A stretch of 64,000 nucleotides of DNA from an uncultured Acidimicrobiales bacterium. GTDB taxonomy: Bacteria; Actinomycetota; Acidimicrobiia; Acidimicrobiales; SZUA-35. The notes below the pieces were generated by a model. It made no database searches. It worked only from the letters and a program-made list of their open reading frames with translations, and was not told the origin of the DNA. This document shows positions 29,307-37,527 of this stretch, piece by piece. The translations under genes and the position numbers were made by a program. How positions within the stretch are numbered: the first letter of the stretch is position 1; each line of letters starts with the position of its first letter. Where the stretch lies: positions 1-64,000 of the forward strand of contig CALAJQ010000019.1 of NCBI GenBank assembly GCA_937922785.1, read 5' to 3'.

Positions 29307-30530
29307 ATGAAAAAGCTATTAACAGGCGCCCCCGTAGCGCTGGCTCTCCTGCTTGCAGGTTGTGGAGATGACTCCAAGCCACTTAACACTTACGAGCCCC
29401 AAGGTCCTAAGGCTGAGGCGATCGATCGCATCATTCAGCCAATCTTCCTCCTGGCGTTTGTCATTGGCTTTTTGGTCTTTGGCGTCGTCGCTTGGTTGAT
29501 CTTTAACAACCGGGTTGACCCCGAGACCTATGACCCGCTGGACTTCCCAGATCAGGTCCATGGCAACGCCAAACTTGAATGGGGCTGGACCTTGGTTCCT
29601 GCGGTAATCCTGGCCATCATCTCTGCTTGGTCAGTTCCTGCCATTTGGGACTTGGAAGAAAAGAACGAGGCCGGCGAGCTCGACGTGCTGGTAATTGGCC
29701 AGCAGTGGTGGTGGGAATACCGCTACGACGTCAACGGGAACGGCTTTTTCCTAGATGTTGATGGCGACGGCGTAGCCGGCGATGAGGACGACCTTCAGTG
29801 GCCACTTGAGCTTCTGCTAGACCCCGAAGACGTCGTCACAGCTAACCAGCTGGTTATCCCAGCAGGCCAACAGGTAGATCTCACCCTGACCTCACGTGAC
29901 GTCATCCACTCATATTGGATCCCGCGACTCAACGGCAAGCGCGACACAGTGCCCGGTCGTTTCCACACGTGGAGCGTTGCGGCAAATGAGGCAGGCGAGT
30001 TCACCGGTTGGTGCACAGAGTTCTGTGGTATTTCTCACGCCCGCATGCGCATGAGCGCAATTGCGCTCGACAAGCCTGATTTCGACGCATGGCTAGCCAA
30101 CCAGTCTGAAGCTGCGGCGATTCCCGAAGAAGGATCGATCGCATGGGAAGGCCGTGAGGTTTTCCAGGCTCAATGCACCCAATGCCACAACATCACCGAA
30201 GATCTTGACGATCCCGCCAACGTGGTCGCAGCTCTGACTGCCAAAGCTGCGCCGAACCTCACCCACTTTGCAACTCGCGCTGCCTTCGCTGGCAACATCT
30301 ACAGCCAATGGGTCGGGATCGACCCTGACGCTGCACAAATGGATGTGAGCACCTACTTGGACCTTGGAGCCAACTACCGCTTCAATGAGCCTGAACTCCG
30401 CCGCTGGATCCGAAACGCACCAGGTCGAAAAGACATGGCGCCAGAGGATGAGCGCGGCATGACAGCATTCCCGCAACTTTCTGACGAACAGCTTGACCAG
30501 CTGATCGCCTACCTAGAGACACTCGACTAG
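29307..30530 (+). CDS. ctaC: Cytochrome c oxidase subunit II with fused cytochrome c domain
   Basis: Accepts electrons from cytochrome c at the CuA centre. A 407-residue lipoprotein-type precursor (lipobox LLLAGC, Cys19) with two transmembrane helices, and the cupredoxin domain has CuA ligands Cys236, Cys240, His244 and Met247 (CTEFCGISHARM) and the upstream His in DVIHSYWIP. A C-terminal heme c domain is attached (CTQCH, 290-294), as in caa3 oxidases. The ATG at 29307 was chosen for the signal peptide; an upstream in-frame extension lies inside the previous gene. An insert of Asp/Gly (DVDGDGVAGDEDD) precedes the CuA sheet. Confidence 0.96.
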   Translation: MKKLLTGAPVALALLLAGCGDDSKPLNTYEPQGPKAEAIDRIIQPIFLLAFVIGFLVFGVVAWLIFNNRVDPETYDPLDFPDQVHGNAKLEWGWTLVPAVILAIISAWSVPAIWDLEEKNEAGELDVLVIGQQWWWEYRYDVNGNGFFLDVDGDGVAGDEDDLQWPLELLLDPEDVVTANQLVIPAGQQVDLTLTSRDVIHSYWIPRLNGKRDTVPGRFHTWSVAANEAGEFTGWCTEFCGISHARMRMSAIALDKPDFDAWLANQSEAAAIPEEGSIAWEGREVFQAQCTQCHNITEDLDDPANVVAALTAKAAPNLTHFATRAAFAGNIYSQWVGIDPDAAQMDVSTYLDLGANYRFNEPELRRWIRNAPGRKDMAPEDERGMTAFPQLSDEQLDQLIAYLETLD

Positions 30531-30542
30531 GAGCCTGACCCG

Positions 30543-32486
30543 ATGACACTCGCACTCCCACCAGCGGAACAAAAATTTGACGGGTCACCGCTTGGCGCTC
30601 TCGTCAGACCGCGGACAAGCACAGGCCTGAAGGGCTGGCTCACCACAGTTGACCACAAGAAGATTGGAATCATGTACGGCGCTGCCGCCATGTTCTTCCT
30701 TCTCATCGGTGGCGCAGCAGCGTTGCTGATCCGAATTCAGCTAGCTGCCCCGAACCAAACGTTGCTTGGCGGCGATGCCTACAACCGTGTGTTCACGATG
30801 CACGGAACAGTCATGGTGTTTTTGGTAGTGATGCCAATTGGTGCCGCCTTCGCTAACTACATGATGCCAATCCAGATCGGCGCACGGGATGTGGCCTTCC
30901 CTCGAATCAACGCCTTCAGTTTCTGGGTCTTCTTGGCTGGCGGACTGATGCTGAACACCAGCTGGTTCCTCGGCGGAGGCGCCAACGGTGGCTGGTTCAA
31001 CTACGCCCCCAACAACGGCATTGCCTTCAGCCCAAGTGCCGGTATTGACTTCTGGAACCTCGGCCTGTTCATTGCTGGTATCGGCTCGCTAAGTGGCGCA
31101 GTGAACCTGATTACAACAGTGTTGAACATGCGAGCGCCGGGCATGACCTGGATGCGTATGCCGGTATTTGTGTGGATGACACTAGTTACCCAGTTCCTTC
31201 TGCTCTTCGCAATCCCAGTGCTTACAGTCGCCCAGCTGCTTCTGATGTTTGACCGCAACTTCGGGGCCAACTTCTTCAACGTGTCCCAGGGTGCAGATCC
31301 TCTGCTTTGGCAGCACTTGTTCTGGGTGTTCGGTCACCCCGAGGTGTACTTGATGATCTTGCCGGCCTTCGGAATTGTCTCTGAAGTCATCCCAGCGTTC
31401 GCTCGCAAGCCGATCTTCGGTTACCCCTTCATGGTGGCCTCCGGTGCGATCATCGGCTTCATGGGTTGGGGCGTCTGGGCTCACCACATGTTTGTCAGTG
31501 GCATCGGCCCCCTATCGGTTTCGGCTTTCTCGGTAGCAACAATGTTCATTGCGGTTCCGACCGGAGTGAAAATCTTGAACTGGGTCGCCACTTTGTGGGG
31601 CGGCAAACTGCTGATGACTACCGCTATGTGGTTCTCAGTTGGCCTGATCGTTCAGTTCACCGTTGGTGGGCTTTCCGGTGTGGCCCACGCGGTGGCCGCA
31701 TCTGACACCCAGCAAACTGACACCTACTTCATCGTGGCTCACTTCCACTACGTCTTGTTCGGTGGAGCGCTCTTTGGCTTCTATGCCGGTCTCTACTTCT
31801 GGTGGCCAAAGGCGTTCGGCTACCTGCTGGATGAGAAGTGGGGAAAGTGGAACTTCTGGTCAATGGTTGTTGGTTTCAACTTGACCTTCGGCCCAATGCA
31901 CATCCTTGGTCTTCAAGGCATGCCTCGTCGTATGCAGACCTACGACGACGCAATGGGTTTCAGCAACTGGAACTTGGTGGCAACCATCGGATCACTGATC
32001 TTGGGCGTCGGCACATTGCTTATTCTTGTAAACGCAATGATCAGTCGCCGTCGTTGGATCGCTGACGGCCGACCGAACCCCGGCCCTGATCCATGGGATG
32101 CACGCACCCTCGAGTGGTCAATCCAGTCGCCAACTCCTGAGCACAACTTTGACTACACGCCACAGGTCACCGAGCTTGATGACTTCTGGCACCGCAAGTA
32201 CGCCATGGATGAGAACCACAACTTAGTGAAGATTGCTGACGCTAAGGATCTAGCCCAGCCTGGAAACGGCGAGGGAGTTCACCTTCCTGCTCCATCCTTC
32301 TGGCCAATTCTTCTTGCTTTCAGCATGCCAATCATTGGTTATGGGGTCATGTTCAGTCTGTGGCTGACAATTCCTGGCGGCATCTTGATGATGGCTTCGC
32401 TTTACGGTTGGGCCCTTGAGCCAGCCGATGATCTAGACCCCAAAATCGATGATCACGATGGTCATGGAGAGCTTGTCAATGTCTGA
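30543..32486 (+). CDS. ctaD: Cytochrome c oxidase subunit I
   Basis: Catalytic heme-copper subunit reducing O2 and pumping protons, 647 residues. Heme a ligands are His87 (FTMHG) and His402. Heme a3 is bound by His400 (HFHY). CuB is held by His265, His314 and His315, with the cross-linked Tyr269 (GHPEVY). After the 12 core helices and the TLEWSIQSPTPEHNF segment, a C-terminal extension has two more helices (SFWPILLAFSMPIIGYG). It sits between ctaC and ctaE, overlapping ctaE by 8 bp. Confidence 0.98.
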   Translation: MTLALPPAEQKFDGSPLGALVRPRTSTGLKGWLTTVDHKKIGIMYGAAAMFFLLIGGAAALLIRIQLAAPNQTLLGGDAYNRVFTMHGTVMVFLVVMPIGAAFANYMMPIQIGARDVAFPRINAFSFWVFLAGGLMLNTSWFLGGGANGGWFNYAPNNGIAFSPSAGIDFWNLGLFIAGIGSLSGAVNLITTVLNMRAPGMTWMRMPVFVWMTLVTQFLLLFAIPVLTVAQLLLMFDRNFGANFFNVSQGADPLLWQHLFWVFGHPEVYLMILPAFGIVSEVIPAFARKPIFGYPFMVASGAIIGFMGWGVWAHHMFVSGIGPLSVSAFSVATMFIAVPTGVKILNWVATLWGGKLLMTTAMWFSVGLIVQFTVGGLSGVAHAVAASDTQQTDTYFIVAHFHYVLFGGALFGFYAGLYFWWPKAFGYLLDEKWGKWNFWSMVVGFNLTFGPMHILGLQGMPRRMQTYDDAMGFSNWNLVATIGSLILGVGTLLILVNAMISRRRWIADGRPNPGPDPWDARTLEWSIQSPTPEHNFDYTPQVTELDDFWHRKYAMDENHNLVKIADAKDLAQPGNGEGVHLPAPSFWPILLAFSMPIIGYGVMFSLWLTIPGGILMMASLYGWALEPADDLDPKIDDHDGHGELVNV

Positions 32487-33231
32487 GGTAGCAACCGCCA
32501 CTGAGGCGCACGACGACCACGATCACGGGCACGAGGAGCACCACTCGAGCCTGGGACTATCCAACATGAAGTTGGCGATGTGGCTGTTCTTGGGCTCTGA
32601 ATGTCTGCTGTTTACAGCTCTGATTTCCAGCTATTTGTTGTCAAAGACAAGGTTCATCGCGGAACTGACCGCTGGCAACCCAGACGTCATTCGCGGGACC
32701 CTTGGAGACAATGTTCCTGCCGACGTTGAAAACGGCGATCGCCTGGCCAACTCGGGCGATCTACTAGAGCCGTTCTCGGAGATGTTTGCCGAGGGTACGG
32801 TCGAGCCGCTTTGGGATATCCCCTTCACTTCGTTCTCGTCCTTTGTTCTTTTGATGAGTTCGCTTTCTATGGTTCTTGCTCACTCAGCAGTTTCCAAGGG
32901 CGACTACAAGAACACTCGTCTTTGGCTTGGAACCACGGCCCTTCTGGGTTCAGTGTTTATTGGTGGCCAGGTCTATGAGTTCACAACCTTCTTCCGTGAG
33001 GGTCTTACCTACCAGGGCACGCTTTTCGGCTCCGCCTTCTACACCCTGACTGGTTTCCACGGCGTTCACGTAACCGGCGGCATCTTGATGTTGGGCTCGT
33101 TGTTGTTCTTGAGCTTCCGAGGAAAGCTCCAGAAGGATCGAGCCGAAACTGTCGAGCTTGTTGGTCTCTATTGGCACTTTGTTGACGTGGTCTGGGTCTT
33201 GATCTTTACCATCGTCTATCTGATCCCGTAA
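32479..33231 (+). CDS. ctaE: Cytochrome c oxidase subunit III
   Basis: A 250-residue structural subunit of the oxidase. A His/Asp-rich N-terminus (HDDHDHGHEEHH) precedes seven expected helices, with WLFLGSECLLFTALISSYLL, TGFHGVHVTGGILML and the final LYWHFVDVVWVLIF typical of subunit III. The ATG at 32479 has a GGAGA ribosome site eight bases upstream inside the end of ctaD. An extracytoplasmic-looking insert near residues 50-100 is less conserved. Confidence 0.96.
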   Translation: MSEVATATEAHDDHDHGHEEHHSSLGLSNMKLAMWLFLGSECLLFTALISSYLLSKTRFIAELTAGNPDVIRGTLGDNVPADVENGDRLANSGDLLEPFSEMFAEGTVEPLWDIPFTSFSSFVLLMSSLSMVLAHSAVSKGDYKNTRLWLGTTALLGSVFIGGQVYEFTTFFREGLTYQGTLFGSAFYTLTGFHGVHVTGGILMLGSLLFLSFRGKLQKDRAETVELVGLYWHFVDVVWVLIFTIVYLIP

Positions 33232-33243
33232 GCAGGTACTGAA

Positions 33244-33570
33244 ATGGCTAATACCGAAACCGCACACGACGTCCACGATGAAGAGCATGTCTCGGAGCGT
33301 CAGTACTGGGTGGTCTTTGTAGTCCTTGCAATCATCACTGCAGTTGAGGTGGCCTGGAGCTACCTAGGGCTTGAGGGCGCAGCACTAGTGCTGCCGTTGA
33401 TCGCAATGATGGTCGTCAAGTTCTTGTTCGTCGTTGGCATCTTCATGCATCTGTACTTCGATCTCAAGATTCTTAATGGCCGCTGGTTTACCTGGTCGTT
33501 CGGCACCGGCCTAATCTTGGCGATATTAGTGTTCTTGGCTGTCATAGCGACTTTCGAATTCCAGATCTAG
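33244..33570 (+). CDS. ctaF: Cytochrome c oxidase subunit IV (prokaryotic COX4/CyoD type)
   Basis: A small accessory subunit of 108 residues with three transmembrane helices. The motif VKFLFVVGIFMHLYFD is characteristic of the prokaryotic COX4 family. A charged, His-containing N-terminus (HDVHDEEHVSER) precedes the first helix. It lies 12 bp after ctaE and is clearly cotranscribed with the oxidase. Confidence 0.92.
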   Translation: MANTETAHDVHDEEHVSERQYWVVFVVLAIITAVEVAWSYLGLEGAALVLPLIAMMVVKFLFVVGIFMHLYFDLKILNGRWFTWSFGTGLILAILVFLAVIATFEFQI

Positions 33571-33598
33571 CTGCGCTCGTTTTAGGCGGGCAGTTCTG

Positions 33599-34477
33599 AT
33601 GGTGGCGGCACTAGTAGCGGCGCTCATACCTTGGGTGGCTCACCCTGAGGTTTGGGTTCTTATCGGCGGCGGTCTAGCCGTTGGCATCTATGCCTCACGT
33701 GTCATTCAGCCCAAAGCAATCGAGGCTGGCTATGAGGCCCTCACGTCCAGGCAGATCTTCTGGTTCGCCGCTGGGCTTCTGGGGCTTTGGGTGGCCTCTG
33801 ACTGGCCAGTGCATGACATAGCAGAGAACTACTTGTACTCAGTCCACATGGGTCAGCATCTGGTGATCTCGCTATTGATACCGGCTGCATTTGTGATGGC
33901 CACGCCCCGATGGTTACTTGAGCTAGTTGTGCAGCCCAGCTCTCGGGCCTGGCGCTGGCTGCGCAAAGGCTCAAAACCGTTGTTTGCAGGAATTGTCTTT
34001 AACATGGTGACGGCCCTGTTGCACCTGCCTCAGGTGGTTCAGCTGGCAGCCGATAGCGGCGTTGCTCACTACCTCATGCACCTCGTTGTATTTGGGTCCG
34101 GGATCTTGCTTTGGATGCCTGTCATCGGGCCCATCCCTGAGTGGCGCCTCCAGCCGCTGGGTCAGTGCATCTACCTTTTCTGCAACAGCCTGCTACCCAC
34201 GATTCCAGGCGGATGGTTAGTTTTCGCCACCGGCGTTGTTTACCCGCACTATGACTCTGCTGAACGCCTATGGGGAATCAGCCTGCTAACTGACCAGCAA
34301 GCGGCTGGAGCAATCATGAAGCTGGCTGGTGGCCTATTCATCTGGGTTGTGATCTTTGTGATATTTGGCCGATGGGCATCGAGAGATCAGCTCGAACAAC
34401 AAACCGCCCGAGCTGAGCGTGACCGGGTTCGTTATGCGGCGTTCAAAGAGGCTCAGCTTTCTGAGAACCAAGGTTGA
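33599..34477 (+). CDS. ctaG: Cytochrome oxidase assembly protein, caa3_CtaG type
   Basis: A 292-residue membrane protein with about seven helices. Motifs include VHMGQHLVISLLIPA, HLPQVVQLAADSG followed by HYLMHLVVFGSGILLWMPV, both in CtaG-type proteins (the caa3_CtaG family, distinct from Cox11). It is needed for assembly of the copper centre in Bacillus. The final position in the cta cluster supports an assembly role. Confidence 0.9.
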   Translation: MVAALVAALIPWVAHPEVWVLIGGGLAVGIYASRVIQPKAIEAGYEALTSRQIFWFAAGLLGLWVASDWPVHDIAENYLYSVHMGQHLVISLLIPAAFVMATPRWLLELVVQPSSRAWRWLRKGSKPLFAGIVFNMVTALLHLPQVVQLAADSGVAHYLMHLVVFGSGILLWMPVIGPIPEWRLQPLGQCIYLFCNSLLPTIPGGWLVFATGVVYPHYDSAERLWGISLLTDQQAAGAIMKLAGGLFIWVVIFVIFGRWASRDQLEQQTARAERDRVRYAAFKEAQLSENQG

Positions 34478-34492
34478 GACCGAAGGGGTCCA

Positions 34493-35137
34493 ATGGAAAT
34501 TGATCTGGCCCGAATGCGAAAAGAATACGAGGACGCCGGCTTGGATGAGGCCGACTTTGGGCCCGAGCCAATGCCCCATTTTGAACAATGGCTGAGTGCT
34601 GCCCATGAGGCCAAGCTGGTTGAACCAAACGCCATGGTGCTGTCCACAGTTGATCCCGACGGTGCCCCAACCGGGCGATGGGTACTTTGCAAAGGCATCT
34701 CAACCGGAGCGAACGGACAACTCGGTGTCGAGTTCTACACCAACTACAACAGCCAAAAAGGCCGGCACCTGGCAGACAGGCCAGTGGCATCGGTGACCTT
34801 TGGTTGGTTGGCGGTGAATCGGCAGGTCCGTATGCAGGGCTCGATCGAAGTCATGACCGCCGAGGAGTCAGACATCTATTTCGCCAAGCGGCCCCCGCTT
34901 TCACAGATCGGGGCCATGGTCTCTGACCAAAGCGAAGTGCTAGCAGACCGGAGCGTCCTAGAAGCAGCGTTCGCCGCCGCCGAAAGCGAAACTCCCGTTA
35001 GGCCAGACCACTGGGGCGGCTATCGCCTGGTCCCCAACGTGATCGAATTCTGGCAAGGCCGCCGCAGCCGCCTGCACGACCGCATCCGCTACACCCACAA
35101 CACCGACAACTGGATCATCGACCGCCTAGCTCCATAA
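34493..35137 (+). CDS. pdxH: Pyridoxamine 5'-phosphate oxidase
   Basis: FMN-dependent oxidase that converts PNP or PMP to pyridoxal phosphate. The 214 residues have the FMN-binding stretch GRWVLCKGI, FYTNYNSQKGRHL and the C-terminal signature WGGYRLVPNVIEFWQGRRSR-type block (split: WGGYRLVPNVIEFWQG and RRSRLHDRIRY). The length equals the family norm. It follows ctaG by 15 bp, and an AAGGGG ribosome site precedes the ATG. Confidence 0.96.
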   Translation: MEIDLARMRKEYEDAGLDEADFGPEPMPHFEQWLSAAHEAKLVEPNAMVLSTVDPDGAPTGRWVLCKGISTGANGQLGVEFYTNYNSQKGRHLADRPVASVTFGWLAVNRQVRMQGSIEVMTAEESDIYFAKRPPLSQIGAMVSDQSEVLADRSVLEAAFAAAESETPVRPDHWGGYRLVPNVIEFWQGRRSRLHDRIRYTHNTDNWIIDRLAP

Positions 35138-35185
35138 CGGGGGTCAAGTCTCAAAAGTAGCTAGGTTGCTTGTTCTGTGGATAAC
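35138..35185. repeat. Dispersed repeat, copy 2, with a consensus DnaA box
   Basis: Identical to 7321-7367 except one base and a 5-6 bp spacer. It starts at the base after the pdxH stop codon and runs into the last eight codons of ccdA, so TTATCCACA (35176-35184, minus strand) encodes Leu-Ser-Thr near its C-terminus. Confidence 0.75.
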
Positions 35186-36042
35186 TTTGAGCCGCTTCCT
35201 TTGGCAGCTAGCCCCGCAACTGCGATGGCCACGTTGATTGCGACAAAGCCCCATCCCAAGATGCTGGCCCGACTTTCGACCGCAGTTGCGACATCTGTCT
35301 GAACTCCTTCGGCGCCGAGGATGAAGTCATCCAACCACATTGGGGGAGTGGAGTTGCCAAGTACTTGAATTGACCAGACCCCGTATAGAGCCACGTATAT
35401 GCCCACGACGATTAGGACAACTGCTGAGATCATGTTGATCTTTGGAAGCAGCTGACGGAACTTGTTGACAAATCCGCCCTTCGCAAACGCCACTGCCAGA
35501 GTCAATGTGGTGGCCAGAAGACCCATGCCAGCGCCGTAGCTGACGAATGAGCCCAGGCGGTCACCGAAGCCTCGTGACGCACTTGAAGTTCCAACCACTG
35601 CGAGGAACAGCCCGATTGTGCATGACAGCGAAGCGACGGCGTAGGAGACTCCGAACAAGAACATAGACACCATCGATCCCGATGTGCCTCCCTTGTTCAG
35701 TTTCGGGATGGCCACGCTGAGCTGGAGGCCTCGGAGCATTGCAATACCTAGCAACACAAGTGCCACGCCAACTACAAGAGTGAACCAAGGGATTGAGTCA
35801 GCAATACTTGAGTAGAAGCCGGCGAAGACAACCCCGAGTAGGCCAAAGACCACCAAGAAGCCAGCGCTCAACGCCAGGCCCACAAGCTGTGCCCTGTTAA
35901 GAGAGACCAGGCGCGACTGGTTGGGCTCTTCGTCAAGGCCTAGGAAAACGCCTAAGTACGCCGGCAAAAGGGCGAACCCGCAGGGGTTGATTAGTGCGAT
36001 CATGCCCACTCCGAAAGCGAAGGCATCAAATGAATCAAACAT
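35161..36042 (-). CDS. ccdA: Cytochrome c biogenesis protein CcdA
   Basis: Transfers reducing equivalents from cytoplasmic thioredoxin across the membrane to apocytochrome c maturation proteins. 293 residues, with six core helices and the two conserved membrane cysteines in NPCGFALLPAYLG and SLSCTIGLF. An additional C-terminal segment includes one more helix. The last codons derive from the dispersed repeat. It follows a TlpA-like thioredoxin gene by 12 bp, a normal pairing. Confidence 0.93.
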   Translation of the reverse strand: MFDSFDAFAFGVGMIALINPCGFALLPAYLGVFLGLDEEPNQSRLVSLNRAQLVGLALSAGFLVVFGLLGVVFAGFYSSIADSIPWFTLVVGVALVLLGIAMLRGLQLSVAIPKLNKGGTSGSMVSMFLFGVSYAVASLSCTIGLFLAVVGTSSASRGFGDRLGSFVSYGAGMGLLATTLTLAVAFAKGGFVNKFRQLLPKINMISAVVLIVVGIYVALYGVWSIQVLGNSTPPMWLDDFILGAEGVQTDVATAVESRASILGWGFVAINVAIAVAGLAAKGSGSKLSTEQAT

Positions 36043-36054
36043 TGCTAGCAGTTC

Positions 36055-36573
36055 CTATCTGAGGTGAAGATCTATTAGTTCCAGGAGGCGCTCCTGGCTA
36101 AGGATTCCGGTGTGACTGTCTAAGATTTCGCCGTCGGGGCTAAGGAAGACTGTTGTCGGCATGCCTTTGGCTTGCATTGCAAGGAACAGCTCGCGGCTTG
36201 GGTCAAACACAGTCTCATAGGTGATCGCTGTTTCGGCCACGAAGCTGCGCCACGTGCTTTCGTTTATGTCGGTGTTAACTCCGAGGAAGGTGACGTCGTC
36301 ACCAACCTGTTCGTGTACAGCCTGGAAGTCTGGAAGCTCGGCCCGACAAGGTGCGCACCAAGATGCAAAATAGTTGACAACTACACCCTCGCCGAGGTGG
36401 TCATCGAGCATGCCAGTCGAACCGTCTTCGGTTGTGAAGACAATCTCGCCAAACCCAAGTTCGTCGGCTGAGTCATCGCCGTCTCCACCAAAGGCCACTG
36501 ACAACAGCGCTACGGCCACCACGAAAGCGGTGGCCAACCCAATGATTAAGCGGCTGTTAGACAATTTGTCCAT
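36055..36573 (-). CDS. Membrane-anchored TlpA/ResA-like thiol-disulfide oxidoreductase
   Basis: A 172-residue exported thioredoxin-fold protein. An N-terminal signal anchor (LIIGLATAFVVAVALLSVAFG) precedes the active site FASWCAPCRAELP, and the helix-strand core ends GMPTTVFLSPDGEI with the cis-Pro loop. With CcdA it probably reduces apocytochrome c cysteines before heme attachment (system II). ResB/ResC genes are not in the window. No clear ribosome site precedes the ATG. Confidence 0.88.
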   Translation of the reverse strand: MDKLSNSRLIIGLATAFVVAVALLSVAFGGDGDDSADELGFGEIVFTTEDGSTGMLDDHLGEGVVVNYFASWCAPCRAELPDFQAVHEQVGDDVTFLGVNTDINESTWRSFVAETAITYETVFDPSRELFLAMQAKGMPTTVFLSPDGEILDSHTGILSQERLLELIDLHLR

Positions 36574-36617
36574 AGGAGAACCAACAGGCTAGGCCCATTG
36601 ATCATTCCGAGCAGATC

Positions 36618-36630
36618 ATGAACAGTTCAT
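36618..36630. promoter_or_regulatory. Palindrome upstream of the TlpA-like gene
   Basis: ATGAAC-A-GTTCAT is a perfect 13-bp palindrome 45 bp upstream of the thioredoxin-like start on the minus strand. It is a candidate operator for the thioredoxin-ccdA pair; short enough that chance cannot be excluded. Confidence 0.35.
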
Positions 36631-36635
36631 TAACG

Positions 36636-36683
36636 TTCTGTCAGAGGTCTATAGGCCTATAGACCGACAAACCTCTGACAGAA
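36636..36683. terminator. Nested palindromes downstream of whiB7
   Basis: TTCTGTCAGAGGT (36636-36648) pairs with its exact reverse complement at 36671-36683. Inside lies a perfect 20-bp palindrome, GGTCTATAGG plus its reverse complement (36646-36665). The two stems share only three bases. Position 27 bp past the whiB7 stop suggests a terminator for whiB7, although no U-run follows. Confidence 0.55.
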
Positions 36684-36709
36684 ACAGTTGGGGGAGGGAC
36701 AGGCTGGCC

Positions 36710-37063
36710 TCAGGCGATGAGCTGCTTTAGCTCTTCGGGGATTGGGACCTCGGCGAAGATGTCTTCGGGAAGAGGAACCTTACGAGGACGTCCACGACGA
36801 CGCTTGGTTAGCTGAACACGACCTCGTTCGAAGAGCTGACCGCCCCAAACACCGCATGGCTCCTTGCGGAGCAAAGCGCCCTCCAGGCACTCTGCGATGA
36901 CTGGGCACTCGGCGCAGATTCGCTTGGCAGCAGAGATTTCGCTGAGCTCCTCAGAGAAGAACAGATCCGCTGCATTTTCGGTCTGGCGGCAAAGGGCCAG
37001 AGTCCACCAGTCCTGGGCCAGTGGGTTAGTGATTCGGTTTTCGATTGCTACTGCAGTGTTCAT
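36710..37063 (-). CDS. whiB7: WhiB7-type iron-sulfur transcription regulator
   Basis: A 117-residue WhiB protein. Four cysteines for a [4Fe-4S] cluster are Cys25, Cys50, Cys53 and Cys59 (ICAECPVIAEC). GVWGG (71-75) binds the sigma factor region. An AT-hook RGRPRK (about 90-95) distinguishes WhiB7 from other WhiB proteins. WhiB7 acts with SigA at promoters having an AT-rich element upstream of -35 and controls intrinsic antibiotic resistance. The 464-bp upstream region has features of WhiB7-type autoregulation. Confidence 0.9.
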   Translation of the reverse strand: MNTAVAIENRITNPLAQDWWTLALCRQTENAADLFFSEELSEISAAKRICAECPVIAECLEGALLRKEPCGVWGGQLFERGRVQLTKRRRGRPRKVPLPEDIFAEVPIPEELKQLIA

Positions 37064-37172
37064 TGTTCTGCCCGCTTCATTCGGGTATTTGATTTGAGAT
37101 TGATGAGTTGATGAACCGACCCCTAGCGACTGAGCTAGAGCTCAGCGCTGGCTAGGGTCCAAGGGGACCGCT

Positions 37173-37201
37173 AAAAGAGCCGGTGAGCTAATGCTCCCGG
37201 C
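37173..37201 (-). terminator. Attenuator-like terminator in the whiB7 leader
   Basis: On the minus strand GCCGG-GAGC, loop ATTA, GCTC-A-CCGGC forms a 9-bp stem with one bulged A, followed at once by TCTTTT. It is 116 bp upstream of whiB7, where premature termination would keep the gene off. Confidence 0.6.
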
Positions 37202-37223
37202 GGCGGTGTGTGTAGATCTTGCG

Positions 37224-37502
37224 AGCTAGTTAGCTAGCTAGATCTCCATCGCAGGGAGCGTAAATGGTGGTTTGGCTTTGTAATCCAGACACCATTTGGC
37301 ACGTAGGTAAAACCGGTCGCCATCGCTGATGCGGTAGCTAGTTCGGATCCAAGGCGCGCACATGCCGGGCGCTGTATGGCGTCTCGGTTGTGGGTTTGGA
37401 TGAACATTGTTTGGTCCCTGCGGATTTGAGGTTCAGTCAGAAATCTTCTCAACTGCTTATGACACCGAACTACGTCTTTGGGAGAGTGTCAACTGATTTA
37501 AT
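37224..37502 (-). promoter_or_regulatory. whiB7 promoter and leader region
   Basis: The 464 bases between whiB7 and the divergent thioesterase gene hold no ordinary gene. On the minus strand an AT-rich ATTAAAT (37502-37496) lies three bases before TTGACA (37492-37487), the arrangement reported for WhiB7-activated promoters; no clear -10 was found. The leader carries a 57-codon uORF and a hairpin AGCTAG-N4-CTAGCT (37224-37239) whose first arm contains the uORF stop codon. Downstream lie the attenuator-like terminator (37173-37201), a small stem GGTCC/GGACC (37156-37169) and a long stem built on CTGAGCT/AGCTCAG (37122-37156). Confidence 0.55.
37234..37407 (-). CDS. Candidate whiB7 upstream ORF (leader peptide)
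   Basis: A 57-codon frame starting with ATG at 37407, preceded by AGGGA seven bases upstream. Its stop codon forms part of the 37224-37239 hairpin, so ribosome position could alter leader folding. The peptide itself shows no recognisable domain. Mycobacterial whiB7 uses an uORF with a downstream terminator to respond to stalled translation; the same scheme is inferred here. Confidence 0.4.
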   Translation of the reverse strand: MFIQTHNRDAIQRPACARLGSELATASAMATGFTYVPNGVWITKPNHHLRSLRWRSS

Positions 37503-37527
37503 CGAAGATTCCCCCTAGGGTGCGTCG

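Noticed and set aside
37234-37452. A 72-codon form of the whiB7 upstream frame
   Set aside because: The ATG 15 codons later has a clear AGGGA site, so the shorter form is preferred.
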